Shown one piece after another: positions 20,758-30,452 of a stretch of 40,737 nucleotides of DNA. Made by a program: the position numbers and the translations under genes. The notes under the pieces were generated by a model. The model did no database searches. It was given only the letters and a program-made list of their open reading frames with translations, and was not told the origin of the DNA. Each line of letters starts with the position of its first letter. Positions within the stretch are counted from its first letter, which is position 1. Source of the DNA: a virus; IMG/VR virus record IMGVR_UViG_3300030104_006429, positions 1 to 40,737 of that record; one strand, given 5' to 3'.

Positions 20758-21485
20758 ACCGTGAATGGCCCCTGAGACTGAGGTTTATAGAAAGGCACCG
20801 CCACCATTTGCACCGTGCCTGAGGTGACCTGAGCGCCGTCACTGGCTGGCCACGCTGGCTCTGCACCCAATTCACCTGGCGCAGATACGTCATACACATA
20901 ACCATTCGGCACCGTAGGATGAATGCGCTCGCCCGACCCACGCACATCGCCAGGCACATGCGCGACACCGTAATCATCTATGACGGTAATCAAGATCTGG
21001 CCTGAATACCCAGACCATTCAAGCGTATACTGCCCTGATATTTCATCCGAAACAGCCTGCGCCAACAGAAACGGAACATCTGCATCAATCGCCGTCGCGA
21101 ACACCGTGCGCTGAGCAGGCTCGCCAGCAACAAGCACCGACCCCGAAAAATTGCCCAGATCACCATCACCCACCCCCTGACCAGCCGAAGTGAACTCGAT
21201 ATTGACCTGAAGAGGGTCATACACATATCGATCAACCCACCACACGCCCTCAGAAAAGCCATCACCAACCTGAAGGGCAACCACCTTGTATGCCAGCGAA
21301 GTATTTAACTCCTGAAGCCAAACCTGAATCGTGGGGCCGGGCACAAAAACAACCAAGTCAGGCAACACTGAGCCAGAATAGAACTGAACAACGTAACGCC
21401 CATCCGGCAGATTATGATTGAGAGTAAAAGCATCAGCCACCGGGCCAGCCATTGTCAGCTCCAATGTTTTTCCTAAAGGAAGCAT
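20754..21485 (-). CDS. Tail-tip protein, beta-rich
   Basis: The ATG at 21485 overlaps the preceding stop (TGATG) and is preferred over TTG at 21491. The 243-residue product is beta-strand rich (RYVVQFYSGSVLPDLVVFVPG, GQILITVIDDYGVAHVPGDVRG). It lies within a run of coupled tail genes. No domain was named; a tail-tip structural role is inferred from position. Confidence 0.6.
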   Translation of the reverse strand: MLPLGKTLELTMAGPVADAFTLNHNLPDGRYVVQFYSGSVLPDLVVFVPGPTIQVWLQELNTSLAYKVVALQVGDGFSEGVWWVDRYVYDPLQVNIEFTSAGQGVGDGDLGNFSGSVLVAGEPAQRTVFATAIDADVPFLLAQAVSDEISGQYTLEWSGYSGQILITVIDDYGVAHVPGDVRGSGERIHPTVPNGYVYDVSAPGELGAEPAWPASDGAQVTSGTVQMVAVPFYKPQSQGPFTV

Positions 21486-22510
21486 CACCAATCACTCGCA
21501 GCCAAAGAAATAAATACGTTATTACTGTACCCAATAGTTCCGTATATAAACGGTGTGCCAGCAACGTCAACAACACCCTCCCACGCATCGACGCCAGGGC
21601 TAAACGCATCACAGTCAGTCTGATTCAAATATCGGCCAACGTCGCAATAAGAATGCAACCCGGGCACAGTGCAATACTGAACTTTACCAGCCAGGTTTGT
21701 ACCAGACGAAGAGCTGGCACCAGAATACATAAGCCACGGACGAATATTGACCTGGTAAACAGAATCAGCCGGACCATCACAAGCACGAAGCGGCGCAAAC
21801 CCACTATATCGAGCGCCTACCGACACAGATCCATCTGTATCACGAATAAAAGACGACGGGATGTACTCGTCATGCCAATTGTTTGCATAGGTCCCACCGT
21901 GACTTCTGGAACCACCACAAACAACAAAATTCCCCAACACCGGAGCAGCAGAAGACCCACCCCCCCAAAGCGTATTTACAGAACCAAAAAAAATCATATC
22001 CGGCGCATACGTTGTCTCAAACCACGGCTGCGGATTGCCGGACATCTTCCCTGACGATCCTGACGAATGCATATCTGCTATGAGTATTGCGAAATTTTCG
22101 TTGGCCACAACAACCCAGTCGCGACCATCTGATGTCAAACGATACGCGGCATAATGCAAGTCACTACCACCGTACGACAGTGCCGCCGTATCAGTAACAA
22201 CCACTGAATGAGACCGGCCATTGACAGGAGCACTGGCCGACAACATACCCTCTGCGGAATACACCACAGGGCCATACTGAGCGTAAGAATCCAGAGGATG
22301 CCATAAGCCAAGAATGCCAGACTGAGCCGCATTAGTTAGGCTGAAATTACCATTCGCCCAATCATCGTAAACAACCGACCATCCCGCCGCCGACTTGTCG
22401 CCGTAGCCGTTGACCAGGCAACCCAGTAACACATCCCTCATTCCATGAGGGCCAGCGGTAAATACTGGTGCGCCAGGATCATCCCAACGGTAAACAATAG
22501 GTGCACCCAT
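21485..22510 (-). CDS. Tail-tip protein, possible host-contact component
   Basis: A 341-residue protein rich in Gly, Ser, Tyr and Trp (SGILGLWHPLDSYAQYGPVVY, LWGGGSSAAPVLGNFVVCGGS). This composition is typical of exposed phage tip or receptor-contact proteins, with repeating short beta motifs. It is coupled at both ends in the tail operon. No family was recognised. Confidence 0.55.
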   Translation of the reverse strand: MGAPIVYRWDDPGAPVFTAGPHGMRDVLLGCLVNGYGDKSAAGWSVVYDDWANGNFSLTNAAQSGILGLWHPLDSYAQYGPVVYSAEGMLSASAPVNGRSHSVVVTDTAALSYGGSDLHYAAYRLTSDGRDWVVVANENFAILIADMHSSGSSGKMSGNPQPWFETTYAPDMIFFGSVNTLWGGGSSAAPVLGNFVVCGGSRSHGGTYANNWHDEYIPSSFIRDTDGSVSVGARYSGFAPLRACDGPADSVYQVNIRPWLMYSGASSSSGTNLAGKVQYCTVPGLHSYCDVGRYLNQTDCDAFSPGVDAWEGVVDVAGTPFIYGTIGYSNNVFISLAASDW

Positions 22511-25500
22511 CAGTCAGCATCCCCCCGGAATTCAACGGTAATCGAATCATCGGCAATATCACCACTATCCGGTAAAACCGTGCGGATTGCCCATACAGGG
22601 GCAGCCGCCGCAGTGGTATTAAATCGAAGTACATTCGAGGTAAGCCATCCTGACCCCCAACCCTCCTGCGGCACAGTGAAATACGGCGTACCAGTCATGG
22701 GATTAACTGGAGAGAAATCAGCATTAACGCTGCCAGTTGCAACCACGCCCCGCTGCTCACCAATCAACTCGTAACCAGTAGAGCTGGTGAAACGTAGCTT
22801 CCAACGCTCTTCAACCGCCCCTAGATTATCAATGGCAATTGGATAGGCGACGTCATTAAAGCTTGCGGTTGCGCCACCACCCTGACGACTATCAGCCCAA
22901 CCCATATCTGTCTGCTCATCAAACAGATTGGTCACACGCGCTTGAAGAGTGCCGAACTCAACAGCCGCACTCACATAACTATCACCAACAGCATAATCAT
23001 GAGTCAGGTCAGTCAATAGCGACAGCGTGCCGCCAATATCAACACCCCCAAGCACTGCCATATCCTCAATGCGATGACTGATCGTTAAAGGCAGCGTTAA
23101 GCTGTCACCACCCTCATCCACAGCATCAAACGGATCAGCCAGCGTCACAGAGCCCGCCGCCAGATCAACAACATACTGATCAGCAGCCAGTAAAGCGCCG
23201 CCAGCACCACTGATCACTACCTGAGCGAGATCACCCCGCCCGCAGCTAATCACCTGCCCCGCCACCGGGCTGGCCTCAGTGATCGTTGCTGTATTGTGAA
23301 TAACAGTGAGATACCCCGGCTGAAATACCGGCACACGACCATTAGTGGGCAACCGTACAGGATTCAAACCCAGCAAATCAGGGTCCTGCGGTACGGTCGT
23401 GTACGCCACAGCGTTATATGTCAGAGAACTGAGGATCACCGGTTGAGAGAACGTAATCTGAACAACGCCAGAACTGTAATCAACATCCCCCGACGCTGTA
23501 CCCGCTCCTGCACCTTCAGGAACGATCGGCAGGGAATACCGGTTGGCCAGAGTGCCCGTTTCCAGATAACTAACCCCCGGCTGAGGCAACTCCGTGACAG
23601 TATCAGCCTGATCAAAATCACCGGAAATCACACCATCATTGTCAGACTCAGCACGAATCAGAGCCCCGTCAGACGCACGGCGAGCAATAAACTGCAAGCC
23701 ACTTGGCCGCAGCGGTGATGCATTAGTGCGAAATGTCACAGACACCACAGATACTGCGGCACCAACGCCAACCACCCCAGAAACCACAGAACCCGACAAC
23801 GAATCAATCGCCCCTGAAACTGCAGAATAATTTATCTCAACCTTACCACCAGGGTAATCAATACTGCCCGCCGTCAGCCCCGCACCTGTAGTCATGCTGT
23901 AATTGCGATAGAGAACACCATCACCGCCATCGACAAGCTCATCACCATCGAGATCAAACACCAGCGCACCCGGAACCAAAGGTTCCTCTGCAATCTGACT
24001 CCCGACCGACAAGTCAGAGAGCAAAAAGACATCAGTAGCAGGGTCAGTTGCCGTCGTACTACGATAATCAACCGACACCGTCTGGGCCTCTACACGGAGC
24101 GTCTTGGTAGTAGTCTGCTGAGACCAGCCGCCCAACACGCCTGAATTCTCTACATACTCAGTCACTGTTCGAGTGAACGAATCACAATCAACAGACACAG
24201 TACCCGCAACCGAGTCTATTGAGCCAACAACGCGACTACCGACACCGCCAACAACAAGATCACCACCCGCGACGCCCTGCAGCGCTACTTCAGTACTAAA
24301 TCGTGTATCAACGACCGTCCCTCCGACTAACTGCCCGATGGTATATGTCATCGCCAACACGAACTCAACCGAACCATCCACGAGGTTGGCCTGGCCGGTA
24401 TCTAAGACCAATGTACCGCCTGTACGCTGAGAGACCGATACCGCAGACGTCAACACCGATGAGTTAAGGGCTCCGTAACTCACAGAAACATCACCAGACG
24501 GCAAGCTGGTAGGAGTAAAGCGGAGAAGCGTGCCCTCAATAAAACCCGCACCGCCAGATAAAGAATTACTCGAATCTGCAGAGGCCGTATAATCAACACC
24601 CCCACGCGACCAACTCACAGTTGCCGACCCAGCGGCAGGATTACCCGATAAACGCAGATCAAAACACACCGATCGGCCGCCCGATTCAGCCGCCCGAAAC
24701 GGAGACTGAGCCCACGTATAAATCATACGGGACCCAGTATCAGGCTCGCCCGGCAACGTCACTGACACAGAGCCGGTTGTGTAATTCACAGAACCAGCAG
24801 CACCCGCACCCGACAGACCACCCGTACCGTCATCGTTTACCGAATACCAGCGACCAAGATACGAAAAATCAATACGGAGCGACCCCGGCAAAGGCGCAGG
24901 TGACAGCTGCTCTGTATACGTTAGCTGCCTGTTTCCCGCACCAATCAACACGCTGTCTGTGTATGGCGTCAGCTCAACCGCAACACCAGGCGTATACGTC
25001 AACACACACGATCGGGAGCCAGATACAGTAAACTGCAACCGGCCAGCAGAGGGCTCAATCGTGACATCAGTGAGGTAGCCAGAACCAGACACCAGGCGCA
25101 GCGTGCCCGAGCGCTCATCATAAACAGAATCACCAACGGTTAACCGCAACGTGCCAGGCACCCAAGCGGTCGGCAATGTTCGCCCAATCGCACCACTCAA
25201 ACTGCCCAGCGACTTAGTAACCGACGCTCCTGCAACCTGAACAACCTTCTGAGATATACCCGGTGTTTGATCGAGCAACGCCGCCTCTGTCGTGGTAGCA
25301 GGAATAATACTCTGGAAAACAGAATCCACAGTAACCGACCGCTCTCCAGCGGTTGCAGGCTCCGCAAGCGGCCTCATACCGTAATATTTCGCCGCGCTGT
25401 TGCTCTGCGTTTTAAACACCTCAGTATCATGAGCCGCCACTGGCGCAGGATCTTCACCAGCGAAGTCAGCAATCAGCGGCTGACTGATGCGCAGCGTAAA

Positions 25501-26064
25501 CTGATAAGCCGAAAAAACCGCATACTCATCAGACGGCGTCAGGTAGGTAAACTCCTCAGCCTGAACAGCGACATCAGTGATCTTAACCGGTTGCGAGTCA
25601 TACGAACTGATCAGATAAATAACTTCGCCAACCTCTGGCGCATCAGCCTCGCGACCCGAATACATAACCAAACTGGTCTGACCCTCTCGCTGAGTACCTA
25701 CAGGCCGCAGCGGAGAACGCGTACCCAGCACCACATACTGCTCAATTTTATCCTGTGCATCTGCCCGCTGGTCATAGTGATCATCTGTACTGAAAAGCAG
25801 CGTACTGACATTATCTGCCGCAGCGTCTTTCACTAACGCCGCATGCGACCCCAAGAATTTATCTGCATTAGCAGAACGAACGGCACAATACAGTTTCCGC
25901 AGCGACACACCACCCCGCGCTGTCGTGGCGCGCGGGATATCGTCCCACAACCCGTTGATATCGCCAGACACCAACGCATATTGAGACATAGCGCCACCGC
26001 CGTCTGCTTCGTCTGTCGTCCGCTCTGGGCGCATCAATTTAATATCTGTCGCATTAATAGCCAT
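22510..26064 (-). CDS. Large central tail / tip protein (1184 aa)
   Basis: The largest gene of the phage. The N-terminal ~250 residues (KLMRPERTTDEADGGG, VSLRKLYCAVRSANADKFLGS, SPLRPVGTQREGQTSLVMYSGRE) form a distinct domain. The remaining ~900 residues carry many Ig-like beta segments with recurrent GSVNYTTGSVSVTLPG, GSIDYPGGKVEINYS and GDVDYSSGVVQITFS motifs. These are internal repeats of the form G-S/D-V/I-x-Y-x-x-G-x-V-x-I. Such repeats suit a long structural fibre or central tip protein. It lies between the small tail gene 26064-26438 and the tip genes. The precise role is inferred from position. Confidence 0.65.
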   Translation of the reverse strand: MAINATDIKLMRPERTTDEADGGGAMSQYALVSGDINGLWDDIPRATTARGGVSLRKLYCAVRSANADKFLGSHAALVKDAAADNVSTLLFSTDDHYDQRADAQDKIEQYVVLGTRSPLRPVGTQREGQTSLVMYSGREADAPEVGEVIYLISSYDSQPVKITDVAVQAEEFTYLTPSDEYAVFSAYQFTLRISQPLIADFAGEDPAPVAAHDTEVFKTQSNSAAKYYGMRPLAEPATAGERSVTVDSVFQSIIPATTTEAALLDQTPGISQKVVQVAGASVTKSLGSLSGAIGRTLPTAWVPGTLRLTVGDSVYDERSGTLRLVSGSGYLTDVTIEPSAGRLQFTVSGSRSCVLTYTPGVAVELTPYTDSVLIGAGNRQLTYTEQLSPAPLPGSLRIDFSYLGRWYSVNDDGTGGLSGAGAAGSVNYTTGSVSVTLPGEPDTGSRMIYTWAQSPFRAAESGGRSVCFDLRLSGNPAAGSATVSWSRGGVDYTASADSSNSLSGGAGFIEGTLLRFTPTSLPSGDVSVSYGALNSSVLTSAVSVSQRTGGTLVLDTGQANLVDGSVEFVLAMTYTIGQLVGGTVVDTRFSTEVALQGVAGGDLVVGGVGSRVVGSIDSVAGTVSVDCDSFTRTVTEYVENSGVLGGWSQQTTTKTLRVEAQTVSVDYRSTTATDPATDVFLLSDLSVGSQIAEEPLVPGALVFDLDGDELVDGGDGVLYRNYSMTTGAGLTAGSIDYPGGKVEINYSAVSGAIDSLSGSVVSGVVGVGAAVSVVSVTFRTNASPLRPSGLQFIARRASDGALIRAESDNDGVISGDFDQADTVTELPQPGVSYLETGTLANRYSLPIVPEGAGAGTASGDVDYSSGVVQITFSQPVILSSLTYNAVAYTTVPQDPDLLGLNPVRLPTNGRVPVFQPGYLTVIHNTATITEASPVAGQVISCGRGDLAQVVISGAGGALLAADQYVVDLAAGSVTLADPFDAVDEGGDSLTLPLTISHRIEDMAVLGGVDIGGTLSLLTDLTHDYAVGDSYVSAAVEFGTLQARVTNLFDEQTDMGWADSRQGGGATASFNDVAYPIAIDNLGAVEERWKLRFTSSTGYELIGEQRGVVATGSVNADFSPVNPMTGTPYFTVPQEGWGSGWLTSNVLRFNTTAAAAPVWAIRTVLPDSGDIADDSITVEFRGDAD

Positions 26065-26438
26065 TAATCAGGCTCCACTGTCAGTAGGTGCAAAGTGATT
26101 TCATAAATTGTCTCTACGGTCGGGTTTAACTCAGGCGACAAAGCCACCGCCTGAACACCCCCAGCCTCAACATCAAATACGACGGCGTGAGTCGTACCAT
26201 CATTAAGAGTCAGCACGCGCTTAGCCGAAACATCAGCCGCCATCGAGCGCAACAGATCGACAACATCGCGCCGCGCCCACGCCCCAGTAAGCGTCACAGA
26301 CTGGCCATAACTAAGCAGTACAGACTCCACAACAACGCCACCAGAGACCGTACGCTGCTTACTCTGTGCAACCCCTTGAAAGTCGAACTCATTTGACCAG
26401 TACAAATTCTCCGGCAGCTCCGTACTATCCAGTTGCAT
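26064..26438 (-). CDS. Small tail protein downstream of tape measure
   Basis: A 124-residue protein with a conserved-looking N-terminus (ELPENLYWSNEFDFQGVAQSKQRTVSGGVVVE), then VTLTGAWARRDVVDLLRSMA. The pattern resembles short tail-completion or distal tail proteins found directly after tape measure genes. It overlaps the next start by one base. No family name is assigned. Confidence 0.6.
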   Translation of the reverse strand: MQLDSTELPENLYWSNEFDFQGVAQSKQRTVSGGVVVESVLLSYGQSVTLTGAWARRDVVDLLRSMAADVSAKRVLTLNDGTTHAVVFDVEAGGVQAVALSPELNPTVETIYEITLHLLTVEPD

Positions 26439-26440
26439 AA

Positions 26441-29140
26441 TTAGGCTCCTGAGCGGTTTTTAGATTCCTGAAGTACAGAGACCAGACGATTCACATCCTG
26501 CCTCTCACCCTGAACAGGAATGGTTTCATTGCCAAAATTGAGATTCACATTCACAGTATCTACAACACGAGGCGACTGCGCTGGCTCGCTACGAGCGGTT
26601 GAACGACGGCCAGAGCCTGAACTCCCAGCATCCGATCTCGACTGATCAACCTGCTCTTTGCGAACTTCATTTAAAAGCCGCAATGCCTCTGAATACTTCC
26701 GGATCGCTTCGTTGTCACCATACGCCTTAGCGCGATCAAGCTCCGCCTGAAGCTCAGCCCGCTTACTTTCGTAATCACGCTGCGCAATCGCATCTGTATT
26801 GCCCCTCAGCCGATCCAGCTGATCCTGCAAACTAGAAACAGCATCAGCGGCAGAATCTCGTATCTGCTGAAGCTCATTATTAGCCGCCGCCAACGCACTG
26901 CGCAGGGTCGACAGATCCTGACTGCCGAGCATATCCATCGTCTGCAGGCTGCGTTCTGCGTTGGTTAAAAACGCCTGGTTAACGCCCTCACCAGATTGCA
27001 GCGCCTGCAGGTATTCCAGCGCTTTGAGCTTTTGTTCGTTATAAGCCGCCACCGTCTCGTTTTTGGCTTCCAGCACGCTGTTCTTCCAGCGGTTGATACC
27101 GGTAACGTCAAACACCTGCAGGTTATCGCGACCTATCGCTGCCAGCTCATCACGCGCCGCCTGAAGGGATGCCTTAACGGCTTCAATCTCTGTTACCGGT
27201 CCAGCGCTATCTATACCCAGACGATTCTCAAAAGCGGCCTGTGCTGTTTCACTGAGCGCACCGACTTCAGAGCGCACAGACTGAAACCAGCCAGCCAGAT
27301 CGCCCGTGATCTGGTTTAGTTTCTCTGACGCTTGCTCAACAGAGATAACAAGCCGACCCGTTTCATCTGCCGTGCCTTTTACGCTGTCGGCAGCACGGTC
27401 ACCTTCACCAGCTGTGTCGCTTAACGTCGATGCCAGATTAGTCAACGCCTCTGCGCCCGACTCACCCGCCCGCACCGCTGCATCCGCTGTCTGTTTTACT
27501 GCCTCTGTGGTTTGCTCTGCTTTTTCAGTGGCGGTCACCGCTGAAGATGTCAGCTCTGTGAATGATTTATCGAGTTTGCCCGTTGCATCTGCAATGCCCT
27601 GAAGATTGGCACGCACATCAGCTGATGAGCTTTCAAAGGCATCAGCAAAGCCCGTAGAAATAGCCCGTGCCTTATTCGCAAACTCATCAAACCCAGCGAA
27701 GTCAGCCAACTCTGCAACAGCACGCGATACCGCAGCCACCGCGCCAGTCACACCCGCGCGCAGTCCGTTGAACACCACCCCGATTGAGTTAGCAAATATC
27801 TGAGCAGACCCGACCAGCTTGCCGAAGTTGTCGTTTAATGCCGTTGCCGCGTCTGCACTCCAGCGGATCGCAGAGCTGAACAGGTTCGCCAGGCCCGTGG
27901 CGATTTTATCCAGCCGACCATCATCAGCCATGAGCTGGATCTGCTCACGGATATCGCGGATCGCCTGCTTAAAACTATCGAGCGCGCCGTTCTGGCTCAC
28001 GCGCAGGTAAAACGCGGTAATGTCGTCCTTCAGGTTGGACACCAGCCCCGAGAGCGAATCCATCGCCTCAGCGGCTTTGCCGTCGTTGGCTTTCGCGATC
28101 TCTGCCAGCAGCAGAGTCATCTCTTTACGGCCCAGCTCACCGGCTGAACTCATCTTTTGCAGCTCTACGGTGTTTTTACCCGTGGCCTCAGCGAGCAGAT
28201 CCCAAACAGGCACGCCGCGCTCAACAAGCTGCAGGATCTCTTCACCCTGCAGCTTCTGTTTTGCCCACGCCTGACCGATACCATTTACCAACCCGGTCAG
28301 GGTCTCATAGCTTCCACCCAGCGCCGCGTTCTGGTCTACTAATGCACGCAGGCTGCCGTTCATCGGGTCAACACCAAACGCCCGCAACTTAGCGAACGAC
28401 TCCGCCACCTGATCGAGTTGCAGCGGCGTAGACCGCGCAAACTCAGTGACGTAACCCAGCTGCTCTGGCGTCAGCCGCTTGCCTAAATTCTCAAACTGGC
28501 TGGCCACCTCAAAGGTGCTTTCGGCCAGGTTAAAAAATGCATCTTTTAATTTATCGACGATCACCAGCGAGCCAACAAACGCCCCGACTTTCGCAATGGT
28601 GCCACCGATGCTGGATGTGGTTTTTACTGCCTGTTCGCCTGCGCCCTTTAAGCTGCGCCGCACCTGATTAACGCGCTCAACGTGCGATTTTAATTTACCG
28701 TTGGCAAACTCCACTTCGTTCGCGAATTTCTTTTCTGTTGCTGCCAGATCGGTGAGATCACCACCGGCGCTGGTAACGACTTTTTCAAGTTTCTGAACAG
28801 CACGGACCGAGCCCTGCCATTCTTTTTTGGCTTCGCGCGCGGCTACCTTAGCCTTCTCGAGCGCAACGCCTAATTCTGGGGTTTTTTCTGACTTAAACGC
28901 CTGCTTCAGTTTTTCAGCCTGCAGCTGCGCATCGTCGAATTGTTTTTCAGCCTCTTTGGCAGCTTCGCCAACAGAATCTAGCGACTGCACTGCATCCAGT
29001 GCTGTATCGAATTTATTTAAACTGGATTCGAGTTCTGTGGTGCGGTTGTTTAAATCACGTAGATCGTCAGACGCTTCTTTTACGCCCGGAGAAATTGCGT
29101 TTTTCACTTGCAGCAGCAGGGAAACGATTTTATTAGCCAT
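26441..29140 (-). CDS. Tape measure protein
   Basis: An 899-residue protein with a long N-terminal coiled coil (about 15-170). The conserved tape measure domain (about 215-360: TPLQLDQVAESFAKLRAFG, LVNGIGQAWAKQKLQGEEI, LVERGVPVWDLLAEATG) and hydrophobic segments follow. The helical C-terminus ends with a Ser/Arg-rich region. It sets tail length and is ejected with DNA. By length it predicts a tail of roughly 130 nm by the usual rule of thumb. It follows the major tail protein after a terminator, with no chaperone genes between them. Confidence 0.9.
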   Translation of the reverse strand: MANKIVSLLLQVKNAISPGVKEASDDLRDLNNRTTELESSLNKFDTALDAVQSLDSVGEAAKEAEKQFDDAQLQAEKLKQAFKSEKTPELGVALEKAKVAAREAKKEWQGSVRAVQKLEKVVTSAGGDLTDLAATEKKFANEVEFANGKLKSHVERVNQVRRSLKGAGEQAVKTTSSIGGTIAKVGAFVGSLVIVDKLKDAFFNLAESTFEVASQFENLGKRLTPEQLGYVTEFARSTPLQLDQVAESFAKLRAFGVDPMNGSLRALVDQNAALGGSYETLTGLVNGIGQAWAKQKLQGEEILQLVERGVPVWDLLAEATGKNTVELQKMSSAGELGRKEMTLLLAEIAKANDGKAAEAMDSLSGLVSNLKDDITAFYLRVSQNGALDSFKQAIRDIREQIQLMADDGRLDKIATGLANLFSSAIRWSADAATALNDNFGKLVGSAQIFANSIGVVFNGLRAGVTGAVAAVSRAVAELADFAGFDEFANKARAISTGFADAFESSSADVRANLQGIADATGKLDKSFTELTSSAVTATEKAEQTTEAVKQTADAAVRAGESGAEALTNLASTLSDTAGEGDRAADSVKGTADETGRLVISVEQASEKLNQITGDLAGWFQSVRSEVGALSETAQAAFENRLGIDSAGPVTEIEAVKASLQAARDELAAIGRDNLQVFDVTGINRWKNSVLEAKNETVAAYNEQKLKALEYLQALQSGEGVNQAFLTNAERSLQTMDMLGSQDLSTLRSALAAANNELQQIRDSAADAVSSLQDQLDRLRGNTDAIAQRDYESKRAELQAELDRAKAYGDNEAIRKYSEALRLLNEVRKEQVDQSRSDAGSSGSGRRSTARSEPAQSPRVVDTVNVNLNFGNETIPVQGERQDVNRLVSVLQESKNRSGA

Positions 29141-29177
29141 GAATTAAATCACTCAGAACACGATAAAAAAGAGGAAT

Positions 29178-29205
29178 AAAAAACCCGCCGAAGCGGGTTT
29201 TTGTG
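29178..29205. terminator. Bidirectional terminator between MTP and tape measure
   Basis: AAACCCGC and GCGGGTTT (29181-29188, 29193-29200) pair around CGAA, with A- and T-runs on the two sides. On the minus strand it would lower expression of tape measure and tip genes relative to the abundant major tail protein, unless antiterminated. Confidence 0.8.
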
Positions 29206-29233
29206 GTGCAGTTGTCAAGGATTAGTTGACAGC

Positions 29234-29980
29234 TCAGACCATTTCGACTTTGGCGAACTTACTGAGGCCAGCCGCCGTGATCGACGGATCTTTCAGCACG
29301 TCGCCTGCCAGCGACAAGCTGCCGAAGTCGTCAGAAATAAACCCAAGGCCAGATGTCGGCTCGAATTTACAGCGGTGCATTGTCACCAGTACGGGGTCGT
29401 CAGATGAGGCTTCGTTCAAACCCTCGAACACCAGGCGATACTCGTCACCCGAGTTGGTCAGCATCTCAACAGCGTTATGCGCCTTGCTGACGTAGCTCAC
29501 TTCAATATCCGTTGACGCGCTGATTGAACCTGCGGTAAGGATACGAATACCCGCCGGGCTGAGAGTGTAGTCAGTATCCGCGACGTACGTTGGCGTACCG
29601 CCATCACCCGTGACAGTGATCGTCTCAGACAGATCAGGCACCTTGTTGAATTTAACCAGCGCGCCAGGGTACGCGGTATGAGCTTCATCAGTGACGGTTG
29701 CCGACGCAATCAGCGACGCATCACCACGCAGCGCAATGGCGATATTTTCAGGCGAAAGCGAGTTGACGTTCATCGTCATCGTCACACCAGAAATACGCGC
29801 CACCGAGTCAGCCAGACCGCCGCCCGTCTGCGACGACGACGGCAGCTCTTTCTTGTCGGTATCTACTGAGATTTCAAGTTCCGACACTTCACCAATGGGC
29901 AGTAGCCCCTTATCAGTGCCAGTGCGATTTTGCAAAAATACCTGCCCTGCACCCAGGTATGAGTACACAGAATTAGCCAT
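29234..29980 (-). CDS. Major tail protein (tail tube)
   Basis: A 248-residue protein with the phage tail tube pattern: YLGAGQVFLQNRTGTDKGLLPIGEVSELEISVDTDKKE at the N-terminus, an inserted Ig-like segment (ETITVTGDGGTPTYVADTDYTLS), and VTMHRCKFEPTSGLGFISDDFGSLSLAGDVL at the C-terminus. It precedes the tape measure gene. GGAG lies before the ATG. It forms the stacked hexamer tube. Confidence 0.85.
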   Translation of the reverse strand: MANSVYSYLGAGQVFLQNRTGTDKGLLPIGEVSELEISVDTDKKELPSSSQTGGGLADSVARISGVTMTMNVNSLSPENIAIALRGDASLIASATVTDEAHTAYPGALVKFNKVPDLSETITVTGDGGTPTYVADTDYTLSPAGIRILTAGSISASTDIEVSYVSKAHNAVEMLTNSGDEYRLVFEGLNEASSDDPVLVTMHRCKFEPTSGLGFISDDFGSLSLAGDVLKDPSITAAGLSKFAKVEMV

Positions 29981-30035
29981 GTTATTACTCCGTTACGGTT
30001 TTGGTTTTGCCCGAGTGGGCGGGTTTGAAATGTGA

Positions 30036-30452
30036 TTAAGAGAGTTTTTCGCGCACGGTTAATGTCAGCTCACAGCTGACAACCGCTTTACCGTTACCAC
30101 GATCAGGGTACGCAATGCTGACGGTGCTCAGCTCTGCCTTCTGCACGACACCGGCAGACCACGACCGCAGCAGCGCCGAAGCCACTTTTAAACGAAAATC
30201 ATTGAGGTAGGCCGTCATGTCTTCGGCCACTTCCCAATCAATCGCGATATCAATGCCATACGGCTGCGTCCAGATAATCGCACCGCCGTCTGATCGTGTA
30301 GTCGCTTCCAGCGCCCAGACAACGACGATGTGCCCCATTTCTGGCTGCACACCCGGGTTGCGAGCCTCTACCGGATCAACAACCGCACCGACCTGATCGA
30401 CAGCCTCAAGGCGCGCGATCAGCTCAGCATGAGCCGTGTTGAGCTTAGTCAT
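30036..30452 (-). CDS. Tail terminator / tail completion-like protein
   Basis: The ATG at 30452 follows GAGG and overlaps the upstream gene by eight bases. The 138-residue product (AHAELIARLEAVDQVGAVVDP, IWTQPYGIDIAIDWEVAED) has the size and position of the lambda gpU/HK97 tail terminator class, between the gpZ-like protein and the major tail protein. The fold assignment is inferred from pattern and order. Confidence 0.65.
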   Translation of the reverse strand: MTKLNTAHAELIARLEAVDQVGAVVDPVEARNPGVQPEMGHIVVVWALEATTRSDGGAIIWTQPYGIDIAIDWEVAEDMTAYLNDFRLKVASALLRSWSAGVVQKAELSTVSIAYPDRGNGKAVVSCELTLTVREKLS

